Shown here: positions 1 through 6,649 of the stretch, in pieces
How the letters are laid out: each line of letters begins with the position of its first letter
Position numbering within the stretch: the first letter of the stretch is position 1
Notes under the pieces: generated by a model
The model's database searches: none
What the model was told of the DNA's origin: nothing
The model's input: only the letters and a program-made list of their open reading frames with translations
NCBI GenBank assembly: GCA_947500275.1
Contig: CANMSW010000129.1
Coordinates: 1 to 6,649 of the forward strand
Direction: 5' to 3'
Source: Bacteriovoracaceae bacterium
GTDB lineage: Bacteria > Bdellovibrionota > UBA1018
DNA: 6,649 nt
Made by a program: the position numbers and the translations under genes

Positions 1-442
1 ATTCGTCGACCTCTTTGTCGGACAGAGGCTGTAAGGAGCGAGTCGATGTCCCGGAGAACGTCTCGTTATTGATACCATCGACGGACAACCTTCCGGCGGC
101 TCTCATGCAACGACTCACCAAAATTTCTGGAGTGAAGCTTCCATTTTCAGGTGCTGCACCTAAGTCCATGACCCTCATGCTCCCCGATGAAGGATCGGAC
201 CAGACCAGCCCGATCGTCACCCGAGGCCATTGAATGAATCGGCGTGGTAGCTCCTCCTCCTCGTCGTCGCTGAAGTCGAAGGCATTCGCACTCGCGCCTG
301 AAACCCGACTGAGGTCTGAGGAAGGTTCACTGTGAGCCTGAGCCACTGAAAGGTTAGCCGCGCCCATCACAAAACCAAAAAAAGCAGTTACGAAGATTAT
401 TTTCTTTAGATTCCAAGCATTTATAACATCTTTGAGGTTCAT
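1..442 (-). CDS. Partial secreted protein of unknown function (N-terminal 147 residues)
   Basis: An open frame runs from an ATG at 442 to the left edge with no stop, so the C-terminus is missing. Residues 1-36 look like a Sec signal peptide: a basic n-region with K13-K14, a hydrophobic core (IIFVTAFFGFVMG), and an AQA site that predicts cleavage before H37. The mature part begins with a Ser/Ala-rich linker and an acidic patch (about residues 56-64, FDFSDDEEEE). A region that looks more folded follows, containing RRFIQWPRVTIGLVW. There is one cysteine in the visible part (C111) and no lipobox, so I expect a periplasmic or extracellular protein, not a lipoprotein. I chose the ATG at 442 because GGAG lies 9 nt upstream; an in-frame ATG at 457 would add five residues (MEPVL) but has a poorer ribosome site. 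I do not recognise the family. The gene follows gpsA after 93 nt and may have its own promoter. I am confident it is coding, because the frame is open throughout and begins with a well-formed signal peptide. Confidence 0.78.
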   Translation of the reverse strand, partial: MNLKDVINAWNLKKIIFVTAFFGFVMGAANLSVAQAHSEPSSDLSRVSGASANAFDFSDDEEEELPRRFIQWPRVTIGLVWSDPSSGSMRVMDLGAAPENGSFTPEILVSRCMRAAGRLSVDGINNETFSGTSTRSLQPLSDKEVDE

Positions 443-448
443 GAGAAC

Positions 449-475
449 GGGCTCCATTTCGTCTTGGTGGAGCCC
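449..475 (-). promoter_or_regulatory. Inverted repeat (hairpin) at the start of the secreted-protein gene
   Basis: GGGCTCCA (449-456) and TGGAGCCC (468-475) are perfectly complementary, giving an 8-bp GC-rich stem with an 11-nt loop. On the minus-strand transcript the 3' arm contains both the alternative ATG at 457 and the GGAG that serves the ATG at 442, so folding would hide the ribosome site. No T-run follows on either strand, which argues against an intrinsic terminator. The structure is seen in the sequence; a regulatory role is inference. Confidence 0.4.
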
Positions 476-503
476 AATAACCCACTTAGATGCGATGCGT
501 CAA
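476..503 (-). promoter_or_regulatory. Possible sigma70-like promoter upstream of the secreted-protein gene
   Basis: Reading the minus strand, TTGACG (503-498) matches the -35 consensus at five of six positions. The best -10 candidate at suitable spacing is GTTATT (481-476), 16 nt downstream, and it matches only three of six. Transcription would start near 469, inside the inverted repeat, leaving a short leader. The -35 is good and the -10 weak, so this is tentative. It would let the left-edge gene be expressed separately from the gpsA cluster. Confidence 0.25.
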
Positions 504-535
504 ACTGATTTTTCGAGCCCACCTCCCGCTAGAGG

Positions 536-1561
536 TTAAGAAAGAGCTCGGTCCGGCATCGGAGGCCTAGCCATCAGGGAGCTCATCAACGATTGAACCG
601 TGACACCTCCAGAGAGAAGCGTATCGACCGCCTGAGTGATCGGCATATAGATATTACGTTCGCGAGCGTGATGCGCCACGATTCGAGCGGTTTGCACCCC
701 TTCGGCAGTGCTTCCAAGCTCCTCCAAAATCCGAGCGAGGGTCTGACCTTTGGCCAGACCTGATCCAACTCGGTAATTGCGGCTGAGCGGACTTGAACAA
801 GTTGCGAGTAAGTCGCCAACACCCGCAAGCCCGAGAAACGTCCCCTCTTGCCCACCCATAGCTACCCCGAAGCGAACCATCTCAGCGAGGCCGCGTGATA
901 TAAGCATCGAACGTGCGTTCCAGCCCAAGCCCATCCCATCAAGTGCGCCTGAAGCGATCGCGAGGATGTTCTTCAGGGTTCCTGCCCATTCGATTCCCAC
1001 GACGTCCGTTGAACTATAGACCCTGAACTTCGGAGTATTCAGAAGCTCCTGACCGGCACGAATCACTTCCTGAAAATCCGAAGCTACCACTGTTGCCGCC
1101 GGCTCACCCCGCGCGATTTCTGTCGCCAAGTTTGGACCGCTAATCACGCCAATTCGACGAATGGGGAGTTCCTCGCGCAAAACTTCGGTCATGCGCTTGA
1201 GTGAACCTTCCTCAATTCCCTTGGTCGCATGCCACAAAAACTCTGTGCCGCTCATCAATCGGGCAATTCTTCTCGACTCAGCCCGAGTGGCCTTCGACGG
1301 CAAAGCCCAAATCACCCCGTCCACGCCGCCGTCCAGCACTCGCTCGAGCTCGACATAGGCTTTCACATGGGGGTTCAGCCGCAGCTCCTGCACGTAATCA
1401 GGATTCATGCGTTGTGAGTTAATCGAACGGGCGCGCTCTTCCTCTCGGACCCAGATACGCACGTCGTTGCAATTTACAGAGACCAGCTGGGCAAGCACAG
1501 TGCCCCAGCTCCCGCCCCCAATGACTGCCACTTTTGATTTACGCCAAAAATCCGTTGGCAT
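536..1561 (-). CDS. gpsA: Glycerol-3-phosphate dehydrogenase [NAD(P)+], GpsA
   Basis: This cytosolic enzyme reduces dihydroxyacetone phosphate to sn-glycerol 3-phosphate, the backbone precursor of phospholipids. The 341 residues match the usual family length (E. coli 339). From the N-terminus: the Rossmann nucleotide-binding loop GGGSWG (15-20) in the family context VAVIGGGSWGTVLA; ATKGIE (112-117); SGPNLATE (141-148); TLKN (195-198), whose Lys197 aligns with the catalytic lysine; WNARSMLISRG (214-224); GLAGVGDL (244-251); SSPLSRNYRVG (256-266); and AEGVQTA (286-292). I chose the ATG at 1561 because GAGGG lies 6 nt upstream and the Rossmann fold then begins about ten residues in. A GTG at 1582 would add seven residues without a better ribosome site. 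The start lies inside the end of the plsB-like gene (23-nt overlap), which suggests translational coupling. The product is the direct substrate of that acyltransferase. The reading frame is intact and the family signatures are complete, so the assignment is secure. Confidence 0.97.
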   Translation of the reverse strand: MPTDFWRKSKVAVIGGGSWGTVLAQLVSVNCNDVRIWVREEERARSINSQRMNPDYVQELRLNPHVKAYVELERVLDGGVDGVIWALPSKATRAESRRIARLMSGTEFLWHATKGIEEGSLKRMTEVLREELPIRRIGVISGPNLATEIARGEPAATVVASDFQEVIRAGQELLNTPKFRVYSSTDVVGIEWAGTLKNILAIASGALDGMGLGWNARSMLISRGLAEMVRFGVAMGGQEGTFLGLAGVGDLLATCSSPLSRNYRVGSGLAKGQTLARILEELGSTAEGVQTARIVAHHARERNIYMPITQAVDTLLSGGVTVQSLMSSLMARPPMPDRALS

Positions 1562-3290
1562 CGAAGTCCCTCGCACGTTCACGACCAGCCAGCATTCGGG
1601 CCGAGTCTTTATCGAATGAATCAGCCAATAGAGATATTCCGTATCCAGTGAGACGATTCCGATAATAATAAAGGAGAGTCATATCTTCCGTCCAAACGGC
1701 GGAACCATCCGTCCGGACTACCTCAGCCTCGTGCATCAAACCTAAGTGACGTATTCCATCTCGTACCCACTCTTCAGTCGTGCGATTCAAAAGATCATTC
1801 GACAGGTACAATTGGCCACGGTCTGCCATCTGACGCAAACGACTGTGATCTCGCTCCGCTTGCTCCAAAAACTCAGGCCACGGAATCGAGCGCTGCGGTA
1901 ACGACAATCGAAGGAAGCGGAACAAATCGAGATCAGGATAACGCCTACGCAGAGTCTCAAAAAATGAGAACGCAACCAAATGCGAGGTCAGAACCGTATT
2001 CTCACGATGGAATCTTTCTGAAATTTTATCCCCAAGCTCGCGCGTGTACTCCTGGTCTCGCTGCTGATCTGCTTTCAACTCACCACCTGAAGTCAGCCAA
2101 GCTCGTGGATCAATTTGTGTTCCGTTAGGACCAATCGATCGACCCTCGTCGTCGACAAAATTACCGAAGATGTCCAACGCACGCCCAACACGCACTGTAA
2201 TCCCGGTTTGCGACGAGAAAAGCTTCCAGAAGAAGCCCGCCACTTGGGAGAGCTGAGAAGACTCATCGCGCGACTTCAGGAATCGGTGTTTTCCTGCATC
2301 GACCAAATAATCCTCGATCAACGAACCCGCCTCGAGCACGAAGTGATAACTCATCACCATCGGGACCACGTAAACGTTGGGATTCGGGCGCCCAGACTTC
2401 AAATTTGCAAGCTGAGCATCGAGCCCTGTGCCCAATAGCCCGAGCTTCAATCGACTCTCGATCGCTCCACTTCGAGACCGGCCGCCACCCGGGAAGAAAA
2501 TGGAGTGGATGTTTCTCTCCAAGAGCTCTGCGCTGTAATGCTTTAAGGTCTGCTTGTAGATCGGGTTCGTTTTTCTCCGATCGACCGTATAGGCACCCAA
2601 ATTTCCCATAAAGAAATTGAGGATGGGGTTCGAGAACAAGTTCAAACCCGCCCCATAAGCGAAGGGCGGAAGCCGCATGAGGTAAATGATATATCCTATG
2701 AGAACGCTATCGATGTTACTTTGATGAGTAGGAACTAAAAGAACGGTTCCTTTTTGAGCTAACTTTTGTAGCGCCGGAACCTCGCCCAAAATCGTGAGCC
2801 GCGATTCGAGCGATTGAGTCATACCCCAGGGTAAGAAACGCTGCACACTTGCAGCGTTCAGTAACCAGCTGAAGAACCAAGGTACCGAACGCGTCGCAAA
2901 CCAATAGACGCGAGGATCGAAATGCCCTCCGATTTCGTCACCATAGTGCGAAATCACCTGACTCAAGAGTTTACGACGGTCCACGACAGCGGCTGGACTC
3001 AGAAGTCCGGACTGGATTTGAGCCCAAACCTCCTGGTCCGTAGCTTTGCGGTGGCGAGTAAAAAGAGTGGCCTTCTCGTGCTTGAGCCGACTTTTTTCAG
3101 CGTAGAGCGCCTCACCTAAGAGGAGGTCAAGCTTCCCGTTCTCAAAATCTTTTAAGGTCTGACGTTTCACACCCGAGAGAACGCTCGATCGGAGCTCATT
3201 CATGCGATGCAAGCTTCCCTCGACAATAGGAACTTGCTCAAACCGAATGGCCGGATGACTTGCTGTCGAAAGCTTAGAATTCGAAGGCAT
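1539..3290 (-). CDS. plsB: PlsB-like glycerol-3-phosphate 1-O-acyltransferase
   Basis: This enzyme is predicted to transfer a fatty acyl group from acyl-ACP or acyl-CoA to position 1 of glycerol 3-phosphate at the inner face of the cytoplasmic membrane. The 583 residues carry the four acyltransferase blocks in order: block I HQSNID (189-194, the HX4D catalytic pair His189/Asp194), block II GAYTVDRR (232-239), block III FPGGGRSRSG (266-275) and block IV VVPMVMSYHFVLEAG (308-322). The C-terminal part, including LLYYYRNRL (539-547), resembles the GPAT C-terminal region, which favours PlsB over the shorter PlsC. The protein is shorter than E. coli PlsB (about 807 residues), mainly at the ends. 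Block III is unusual: the position filled by Glu in E. coli PlsB (FVEGGRSRTG) is Gly268. The ATG at 3290 has GAGGG 10 nt upstream, overlapping the thiN stop. The gene overlaps gpsA, which supplies its substrate. A different acyl acceptor is possible, so the family is surer than the exact substrate. Confidence 0.88.
   Translation of the reverse strand: MPSNSKLSTASHPAIRFEQVPIVEGSLHRMNELRSSVLSGVKRQTLKDFENGKLDLLLGEALYAEKSRLKHEKATLFTRHRKATDQEVWAQIQSGLLSPAAVVDRRKLLSQVISHYGDEIGGHFDPRVYWFATRSVPWFFSWLLNAASVQRFLPWGMTQSLESRLTILGEVPALQKLAQKGTVLLVPTHQSNIDSVLIGYIIYLMRLPPFAYGAGLNLFSNPILNFFMGNLGAYTVDRRKTNPIYKQTLKHYSAELLERNIHSIFFPGGGRSRSGAIESRLKLGLLGTGLDAQLANLKSGRPNPNVYVVPMVMSYHFVLEAGSLIEDYLVDAGKHRFLKSRDESSQLSQVAGFFWKLFSSQTGITVRVGRALDIFGNFVDDEGRSIGPNGTQIDPRAWLTSGGELKADQQRDQEYTRELGDKISERFHRENTVLTSHLVAFSFFETLRRRYPDLDLFRFLRLSLPQRSIPWPEFLEQAERDHSRLRQMADRGQLYLSNDLLNRTTEEWVRDGIRHLGLMHEAEVVRTDGSAVWTEDMTLLYYYRNRLTGYGISLLADSFDKDSARMLAGRERARDFDANGFLA
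1568..1572 (-). promoter_or_regulatory. Shine-Dalgarno site of gpsA inside the plsB-like gene
   Basis: On the minus strand GAGGG lies 6 nt before the ATG at 1561. It sits within the last codons of the upstream acyltransferase gene and decides between this ATG and the GTG at 1582. Confidence 0.7.
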
Positions 3291-3300
3291 TTTCGCGAAT

Positions 3301-3305
3301 CCCTC
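3301..3305 (-). promoter_or_regulatory. Shine-Dalgarno site of the plsB-like gene, overlapping the thiN stop
   Basis: GAGGG lies 10 nt before the ATG at 3290 and shares bases with the TGA stop of thiN (TGAGGG). Ribosomes ending thiN would therefore finish on the plsB ribosome site, consistent with coupled translation. Confidence 0.6.
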
Positions 3306-3999
3306 AGACGTTATGCGGTACGACTACTGCGGCGCAGCCAGACTCAATCGAAACTGTTACTCGTTCGGAAACCGCCAAATTACTTAAACCTCGTGAACTC
3401 GGTCGAAGAAGCTTCACCCGGTCGCCTTCCCATTTCAATCCCCGCGTTTGAAGACCGCGGACCACACTCCCCATTGCAAAAACAGAAACGGTTTGCCCAC
3501 GCGACAACCGAAGGGCTAATTTGGCCTTCCGCCCGAGGAAAAACCAGTCGGAATGAGCACCAAAGATTTTAAACTGATGCTCACATTGAGAGGCATATCG
3601 CGTAATTTCAAAAAGAGCCGCCTGATGATGATCCTCGCGACCCCCTGTGACTCCCAAGAAGATCATCTCTGAACCTGACGGATCCTGCCCCTGAATGGCG
3701 TACTTCAGTGCAAGTGAGAGATCACTTTCGTCCTTATCGATGGGAAACCGAAGCACGGCGCGAGCCGAAGTCATCGCCTGATGGTGAAACTTTTGAGGCA
3801 GACTATCAAAGTCCCCTAACAAAAGATCCGGCTTCAAGCCGAGCTTCCGACAAGCGAGCCAACCCCCATCGACCGCAATCACTCGATATCGTTTGGACGG
3901 CAGGGCGAGCATCTTTCGCAATCGAGGCAGGGAACCTAATTCGCCCGCCCCGATAACAAGAACCGCTTTAGTTCGAGCCAAGCTTCGAGAGACGCGCAA
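3304..3999 (-). CDS. thiN: Thiamine pyrophosphokinase (ThiN/TPK family)
   Basis: Thiamine pyrophosphokinase transfers pyrophosphate from ATP to thiamine, giving thiamine diphosphate directly; it normally serves thiamine salvage in the cytosol. The 231 residues carry the family motifs in order: VDGG (43-46), GDFDS (62-66, acidic metal-binding loop), DKDESD (88-93), GVTGGREDHH (116-125), and in the C-terminal beta domain GLKWEG (187-192) and SSRGLSN (201-207), which help bind thiamine. These closely match the usual GDFDS, DKDxTD, GATGGRxDH and SSRGxSN signatures. The start is a TTG at 3999 with GGAG 7 nt upstream; an in-frame TTG at 3981 has no comparable ribosome site. The gene starts inside the end of valS (32-nt overlap) and ends 13 nt before the plsB-like gene, so it is probably cotranscribed with both. 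No TPP riboswitch is visible around it, as expected for an internal operon gene. The family is secure; the role in salvage is inferred from the family. Confidence 0.93.
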   Translation of the reverse strand: MRVSRSLARTKAVLVIGAGELGSLPRLRKMLALPSKRYRVIAVDGGWLACRKLGLKPDLLLGDFDSLPQKFHHQAMTSARAVLRFPIDKDESDLSLALKYAIQGQDPSGSEMIFLGVTGGREDHHQAALFEITRYASQCEHQFKIFGAHSDWFFLGRKAKLALRLSRGQTVSVFAMGSVVRGLQTRGLKWEGDRVKLLRPSSRGLSNLAVSERVTVSIESGCAAVVVPHNV

Positions 4000-6649
4000 G
4001 GGCAGACTCCAACTCCTTCAGACGCCCCATGGACTTCTGTTCATTCGCCTTTTCCGCCTCCACTAAAGCAGGCGGAGCCTTCGCGATAAACGTGTCCTTA
4101 GAAAGCTTATTTCTAACGTGCGCCAGATCCTTCTCAACGTTCTCCATCTCTTTTTTGATCCGTTTTGCTTCCTCATCCACATTCACGAGGCCCGCCAAAC
4201 TGATGCGTAATTCCACTGCAGGACTCGACAGAGGTATGATTGCATCCAATTCGCCCACGGCGTCGCGCGAAACTGATTCCATCGCACCTAACCGGGAGAG
4301 CCCGCGGATAATCGATGCATTCCGATCCATAAAAGCTGCAGAGGCTGAATCTGCGGCAAAGAATCGCAATGGGAACTCTACTTTCGGCGAAATATTATTC
4401 TCACCACGGAAGTTCCGAACTCCTTCAATGACTGCACGAAGACGAGAGACTTCTTCCTCCGCATTCTGATCTCGGAAGCGACCGTCGGCGTCCGGCCAAG
4501 TCTGGAACATCAAAGTGAGGACTTCAGGTTTCCCGTCCCGTTTCCGAGCAGGGGTGTTCGCTGCGTTTTTCCAGGGCAAAGACAACCAGAGTTCTTCCGT
4601 CACGAAAGGCATGAGAGGATGCATGAGACGCATCACTGTCTCCAAAACGTGATGAAGCGTGTAGAGCGTCTCCGTGCGCCGAGCCCCCCCCTCACGGAGC
4701 GGTAGCTTCGAGAACTCGATGAACCAATCGCAGAACTCATGCCAAGTAAACTCATAGAGTGCCTGAGCCGACTCGTTGAGTTCAAAGCCAGAGAGCCCTT
4801 TTTCTACGCGCGTCGCCGCTGTTTGAAGGCGGGAGAGAATCCACCGGTTTTGTGGCTCAAGTTTCGCATGATTGGCCAGCAACCAGGCTTCTGCGCCGCC
4901 CTGCGGCTCAGCCACAGGGCCACCATTGGCTTCCTCGAGTTGGAGATGGAAGAATTTAGTCGCGTTCCAGAACTTGTTACAGAAGGCGCGGTAACCTTCC
5001 ACGCGATCTACAGACAATTTAATATCACGACCCTGACCGGCCATCGACAGAAGCGTAAACCGAAGGGGATCGGCGCCGTGTTGATTGATCACCACCAGAG
5101 GGTCGATGACGTTGCCTTTCGACTTCGACATCTTCTCGCCTTTTTCATCCCGAACCATCGCGTGGAGATAGACTTTTTTGAAGGGCACATCGCCCATGAA
5201 GTGCATGCCCATCATAATCATCCGGGAAACCCAGAAGAAAATGATATCAAATCCGGTTTCTAAAACCGACGTTGGGTAGAACGTCTTCAGAGAATTGGTT
5301 TTTTCAGGCCAACCCAAAGTCGAGAATGGCCAAAGCGCGGAGCTAAACCAAGTATCCAGAACGTCCTCGTCCTGCTTCAGGTTTTTGCCACCACATTGAG
5401 AACAAGACGACGGGGAGGAGCGAAGAACCTGAATGTTTTCGCAATCGCCGCAGTGCCATGCTGGGATCTGGTGCCCCCACCAAAGCTGGCGCGAAATACA
5501 CCAATCGCGAATGTTATACATCCACTCGAAATAGGTTTTTTCCCAGTTTCTAGGAGAAAACTCGATCTGACCGGTTTCGACTGCTTGGATAGCAGGCTTT
5601 GCGAGCGGCTCGATCTTCACGAACCATTGCTTCGAGATCATCGGCTCAGCTACTTGATCGCAGCGCTGACAGAGCCCCACTTTGTGAGCATGATCCTCAA
5701 CCTTGACGAGCAGGCCCGCCTCAGTCAAATCCGCTATCATTTTTTCCCGAGCTTCACTGAATTTCAGACCTGCGTAAACGCCGCCCTCGGCACTGATGCG
5801 GCCATCCTTTCCCATGACCTGAAGAATCGGGAGCTGATGCTTTTTACCCAAATCTGCGTCGTTGAAATCGTGAGCGGGTGTGATCTTGAGTGCGCCGCTG
5901 CCGAACTCTTTATCCACATAAGAATCTGTAATCACCGGAATGTGACGCCCAACCAGCGGCAATATGGCCTTTTTTCCGTGTAGATGGGTATATCGTTCAT
6001 CTTCGGGGTGAACGGCTACCGCGGTATCCCCGAGCAATGTCTCGGGCCGGGTAGTGGCAATCACCAATTGTGCGTCCGTACCATCGGCATTCTTTACGGG
6101 ACGACCAGCGTCATCGACCATTTTGTAAATGAGGTGCCAGAAGTGCCCCTTTCGATCGGTTGGAATCACTTCCAAATCGGAAAGCGCTGTCTGACACCGG
6201 GTACACCAATTGATGATTCGCTCGCCGCGATAAATTAGTCCCTCTTCATGCAATCGGACGAACACTTCGCGAACGGCCGAGGATAACCCCTCATCCATCG
6301 TGAAACGTTCCCGCTTCCAATCGAGCGAGGAGCCCAAACGCTTCAACTGATGGGTGATCTCGCGGCCATGGTCATCTTTCCATTTCCAAACGCGCGAAAC
6401 GAAAGCCTCCCGACCGAGATCATGCCGAGTGAGGGGTTTGCCGCTCGGACCCTTCCCCTCTTTTGCAATTTGCTTTTCCACTTGGGCCTGAGTTGCGATC
6501 CCTGCGTGATCGGTCCCCGGAATCCAAAGCGTGTTGTCGCCTTTCATGCGGCGCCAACGAATGAGAGTGTCTTGAATCGAGTTCGTGAGTGCATGCCCCA
6601 TATGCAGGACGCCTGTGACGTTCGGAGGGGGGATGACGATACAATAGGA
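3968..6649 (-). CDS. valS: Valyl-tRNA synthetase, N-terminus cut by the window edge
   Basis: This class I synthetase charges tRNA-Val with valine and edits mischarged threonine. The frame is open to the right edge, so 893 residues are visible and roughly 30-45 are missing; the internal ATG at 6601 is not the true start, because the frame upstream of it encodes IPPPNVTGVLHMGH. Counting from the edge: HIGH-type motif HMGH (16-19); GTDHAGIATQ (45-54); the CP1 editing domain with TTRPET (199-204) and GSGALKITPAHDFND (250-264); DWCISRQLWWGHQIP (382-396); the KMSKS loop (506-510); the anticodon-binding helical domain; and a C-terminal coiled-coil arm (about 823-889). Cysteine pairs at 149/152, 327/330, 400/403 and 416/419 form two probable zinc knuckles, as in Thermus ValS; E. 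coli ValS lacks them. The PPPNVTG and KMSKS context separates it from isoleucyl- and leucyl-tRNA synthetases. The stop overlaps thiN by 32 nt. The gene is intact as far as visible; its promoter and leader lie outside the window. Confidence 0.98.
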   Translation of the reverse strand, partial: SYCIVIPPPNVTGVLHMGHALTNSIQDTLIRWRRMKGDNTLWIPGTDHAGIATQAQVEKQIAKEGKGPSGKPLTRHDLGREAFVSRVWKWKDDHGREITHQLKRLGSSLDWKRERFTMDEGLSSAVREVFVRLHEEGLIYRGERIINWCTRCQTALSDLEVIPTDRKGHFWHLIYKMVDDAGRPVKNADGTDAQLVIATTRPETLLGDTAVAVHPEDERYTHLHGKKAILPLVGRHIPVITDSYVDKEFGSGALKITPAHDFNDADLGKKHQLPILQVMGKDGRISAEGGVYAGLKFSEAREKMIADLTEAGLLVKVEDHAHKVGLCQRCDQVAEPMISKQWFVKIEPLAKPAIQAVETGQIEFSPRNWEKTYFEWMYNIRDWCISRQLWWGHQIPAWHCGDCENIQVLRSSPSSCSQCGGKNLKQDEDVLDTWFSSALWPFSTLGWPEKTNSLKTFYPTSVLETGFDIIFFWVSRMIMMGMHFMGDVPFKKVYLHAMVRDEKGEKMSKSKGNVIDPLVVINQHGADPLRFTLLSMAGQGRDIKLSVDRVEGYRAFCNKFWNATKFFHLQLEEANGGPVAEPQGGAEAWLLANHAKLEPQNRWILSRLQTAATRVEKGLSGFELNESAQALYEFTWHEFCDWFIEFSKLPLREGGARRTETLYTLHHVLETVMRLMHPLMPFVTEELWLSLPWKNAANTPARKRDGKPEVLTLMFQTWPDADGRFRDQNAEEEVSRLRAVIEGVRNFRGENNISPKVEFPLRFFAADSASAAFMDRNASIIRGLSRLGAMESVSRDAVGELDAIIPLSSPAVELRISLAGLVNVDEEAKRIKKEMENVEKDLAHVRNKLSKDTFIAKAPPALVEAEKANEQKSMGRLKELESALARLSKLGSN
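4007..4010 (-). promoter_or_regulatory. Shine-Dalgarno site supporting the TTG start of thiN
   Basis: GGAG is placed 7 nt before the TTG at 3999, within the final codons of valS. It is the main reason for choosing this non-ATG start. Confidence 0.6.

Larger units (their letters stand above)
443..535. other. Only intergenic gap in the window (gpsA to secreted-protein gene)
   Basis: This 93-bp stretch holds the inverted repeat at 449-475, a possible -35/-10 pair, and a weak 5-bp hairpin at 521-536 beginning at the gpsA stop. I see no intrinsic terminator with a T-run on the minus strand, so read-through from gpsA into the next gene is possible. No small ORF or RNA gene is evident. Confidence 0.6.

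Noticed and set aside
15..233. 72-codon open frame on the plus strand at the left edge
   Set aside because: It is antisense to the signal-peptide-bearing gene on the minus strand, which is much better supported.
521..536. ACCTC/GAGGT hairpin beginning at the gpsA stop, considered as a terminator
   Set aside because: The stem is only 5 bp and no T-run follows on the minus strand; it could easily occur by chance.
586..855. 89-codon minus-strand frame inside gpsA
   Set aside because: It is an out-of-frame shadow of GpsA's conserved C-terminal half and has no independent support.
3207..3572. 121-codon open frame on the plus strand spanning the plsB/thiN junction
   Set aside because: It is antisense to two well-supported genes, with no recognisable domain.
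4029..4469. 146-codon open frame on the plus strand
   Set aside because: It is antisense to the ValS C-terminal arm. Its Ser/Phe/Ala-rich translation is what the complement of a Glu/Lys-rich coiled coil gives.
4739..5263. 174-codon open frame on the plus strand
   Set aside because: It is antisense to ValS across the KMSKS region. Its openness is explained by the codon bias of the real gene, and it shows no motif of its own.
5396..5983. 195-codon open frame on the plus strand
   Set aside because: It lies wholly antisense to the conserved ValS catalytic and editing regions. Its translation resembles no protein I know, and no fitting ribosome site or domain supports it.

Overview
This window holds the 3' end of a compact, co-oriented housekeeping gene cluster. 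Every gene I can support is on the minus strand, so transcription runs from the right edge to the left. In transcription order the genes are: valS (valyl-tRNA synthetase, N-terminus cut off by the right edge), a thiN-type thiamine pyrophosphokinase, a PlsB-like glycerol-3-phosphate acyltransferase, gpsA (NAD(P)-dependent glycerol-3-phosphate dehydrogenase) and, after a 93-base gap, the start of an unrecognised secreted protein that runs off the left edge.

The first four genes are packed like an operon. valS and thiN overlap by 32 nt, thiN and plsB are 13 nt apart, and plsB and gpsA overlap by 23 nt. Each downstream start has a visible Shine-Dalgarno sequence inside or right next to the preceding gene. 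The best-linked pair is gpsA and plsB: GpsA reduces dihydroxyacetone phosphate to sn-glycerol 3-phosphate, and PlsB acylates that product at position 1 in the first step of phospholipid synthesis. ThiN (cofactor salvage) and ValS (translation) have no obvious biochemical link to this pair and look like operon passengers.

The organism is probably a Gram-negative bacterium of moderate GC content. Support comes from a PlsB-family (rather than PlsX/PlsY) acyltransferase and an exported protein with a classical Sec signal peptide. The ValS is the cysteine-rich, zinc-knuckle type seen in Thermus, not the E. coli type. A Bdellovibrionota or other former deltaproteobacterial source would fit, but that is a guess; nothing in the sequence fixes the taxon.

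There is no mobile element, CRISPR array, RNA gene or defence system that I can see. The points most worth a second look are a Gly in place of the block III Glu in the PlsB-like enzyme, the unrecognised exported protein at the left edge, and a perfect 8-bp inverted repeat at that gene's translation start. Otherwise this is an ordinary core-genome region.
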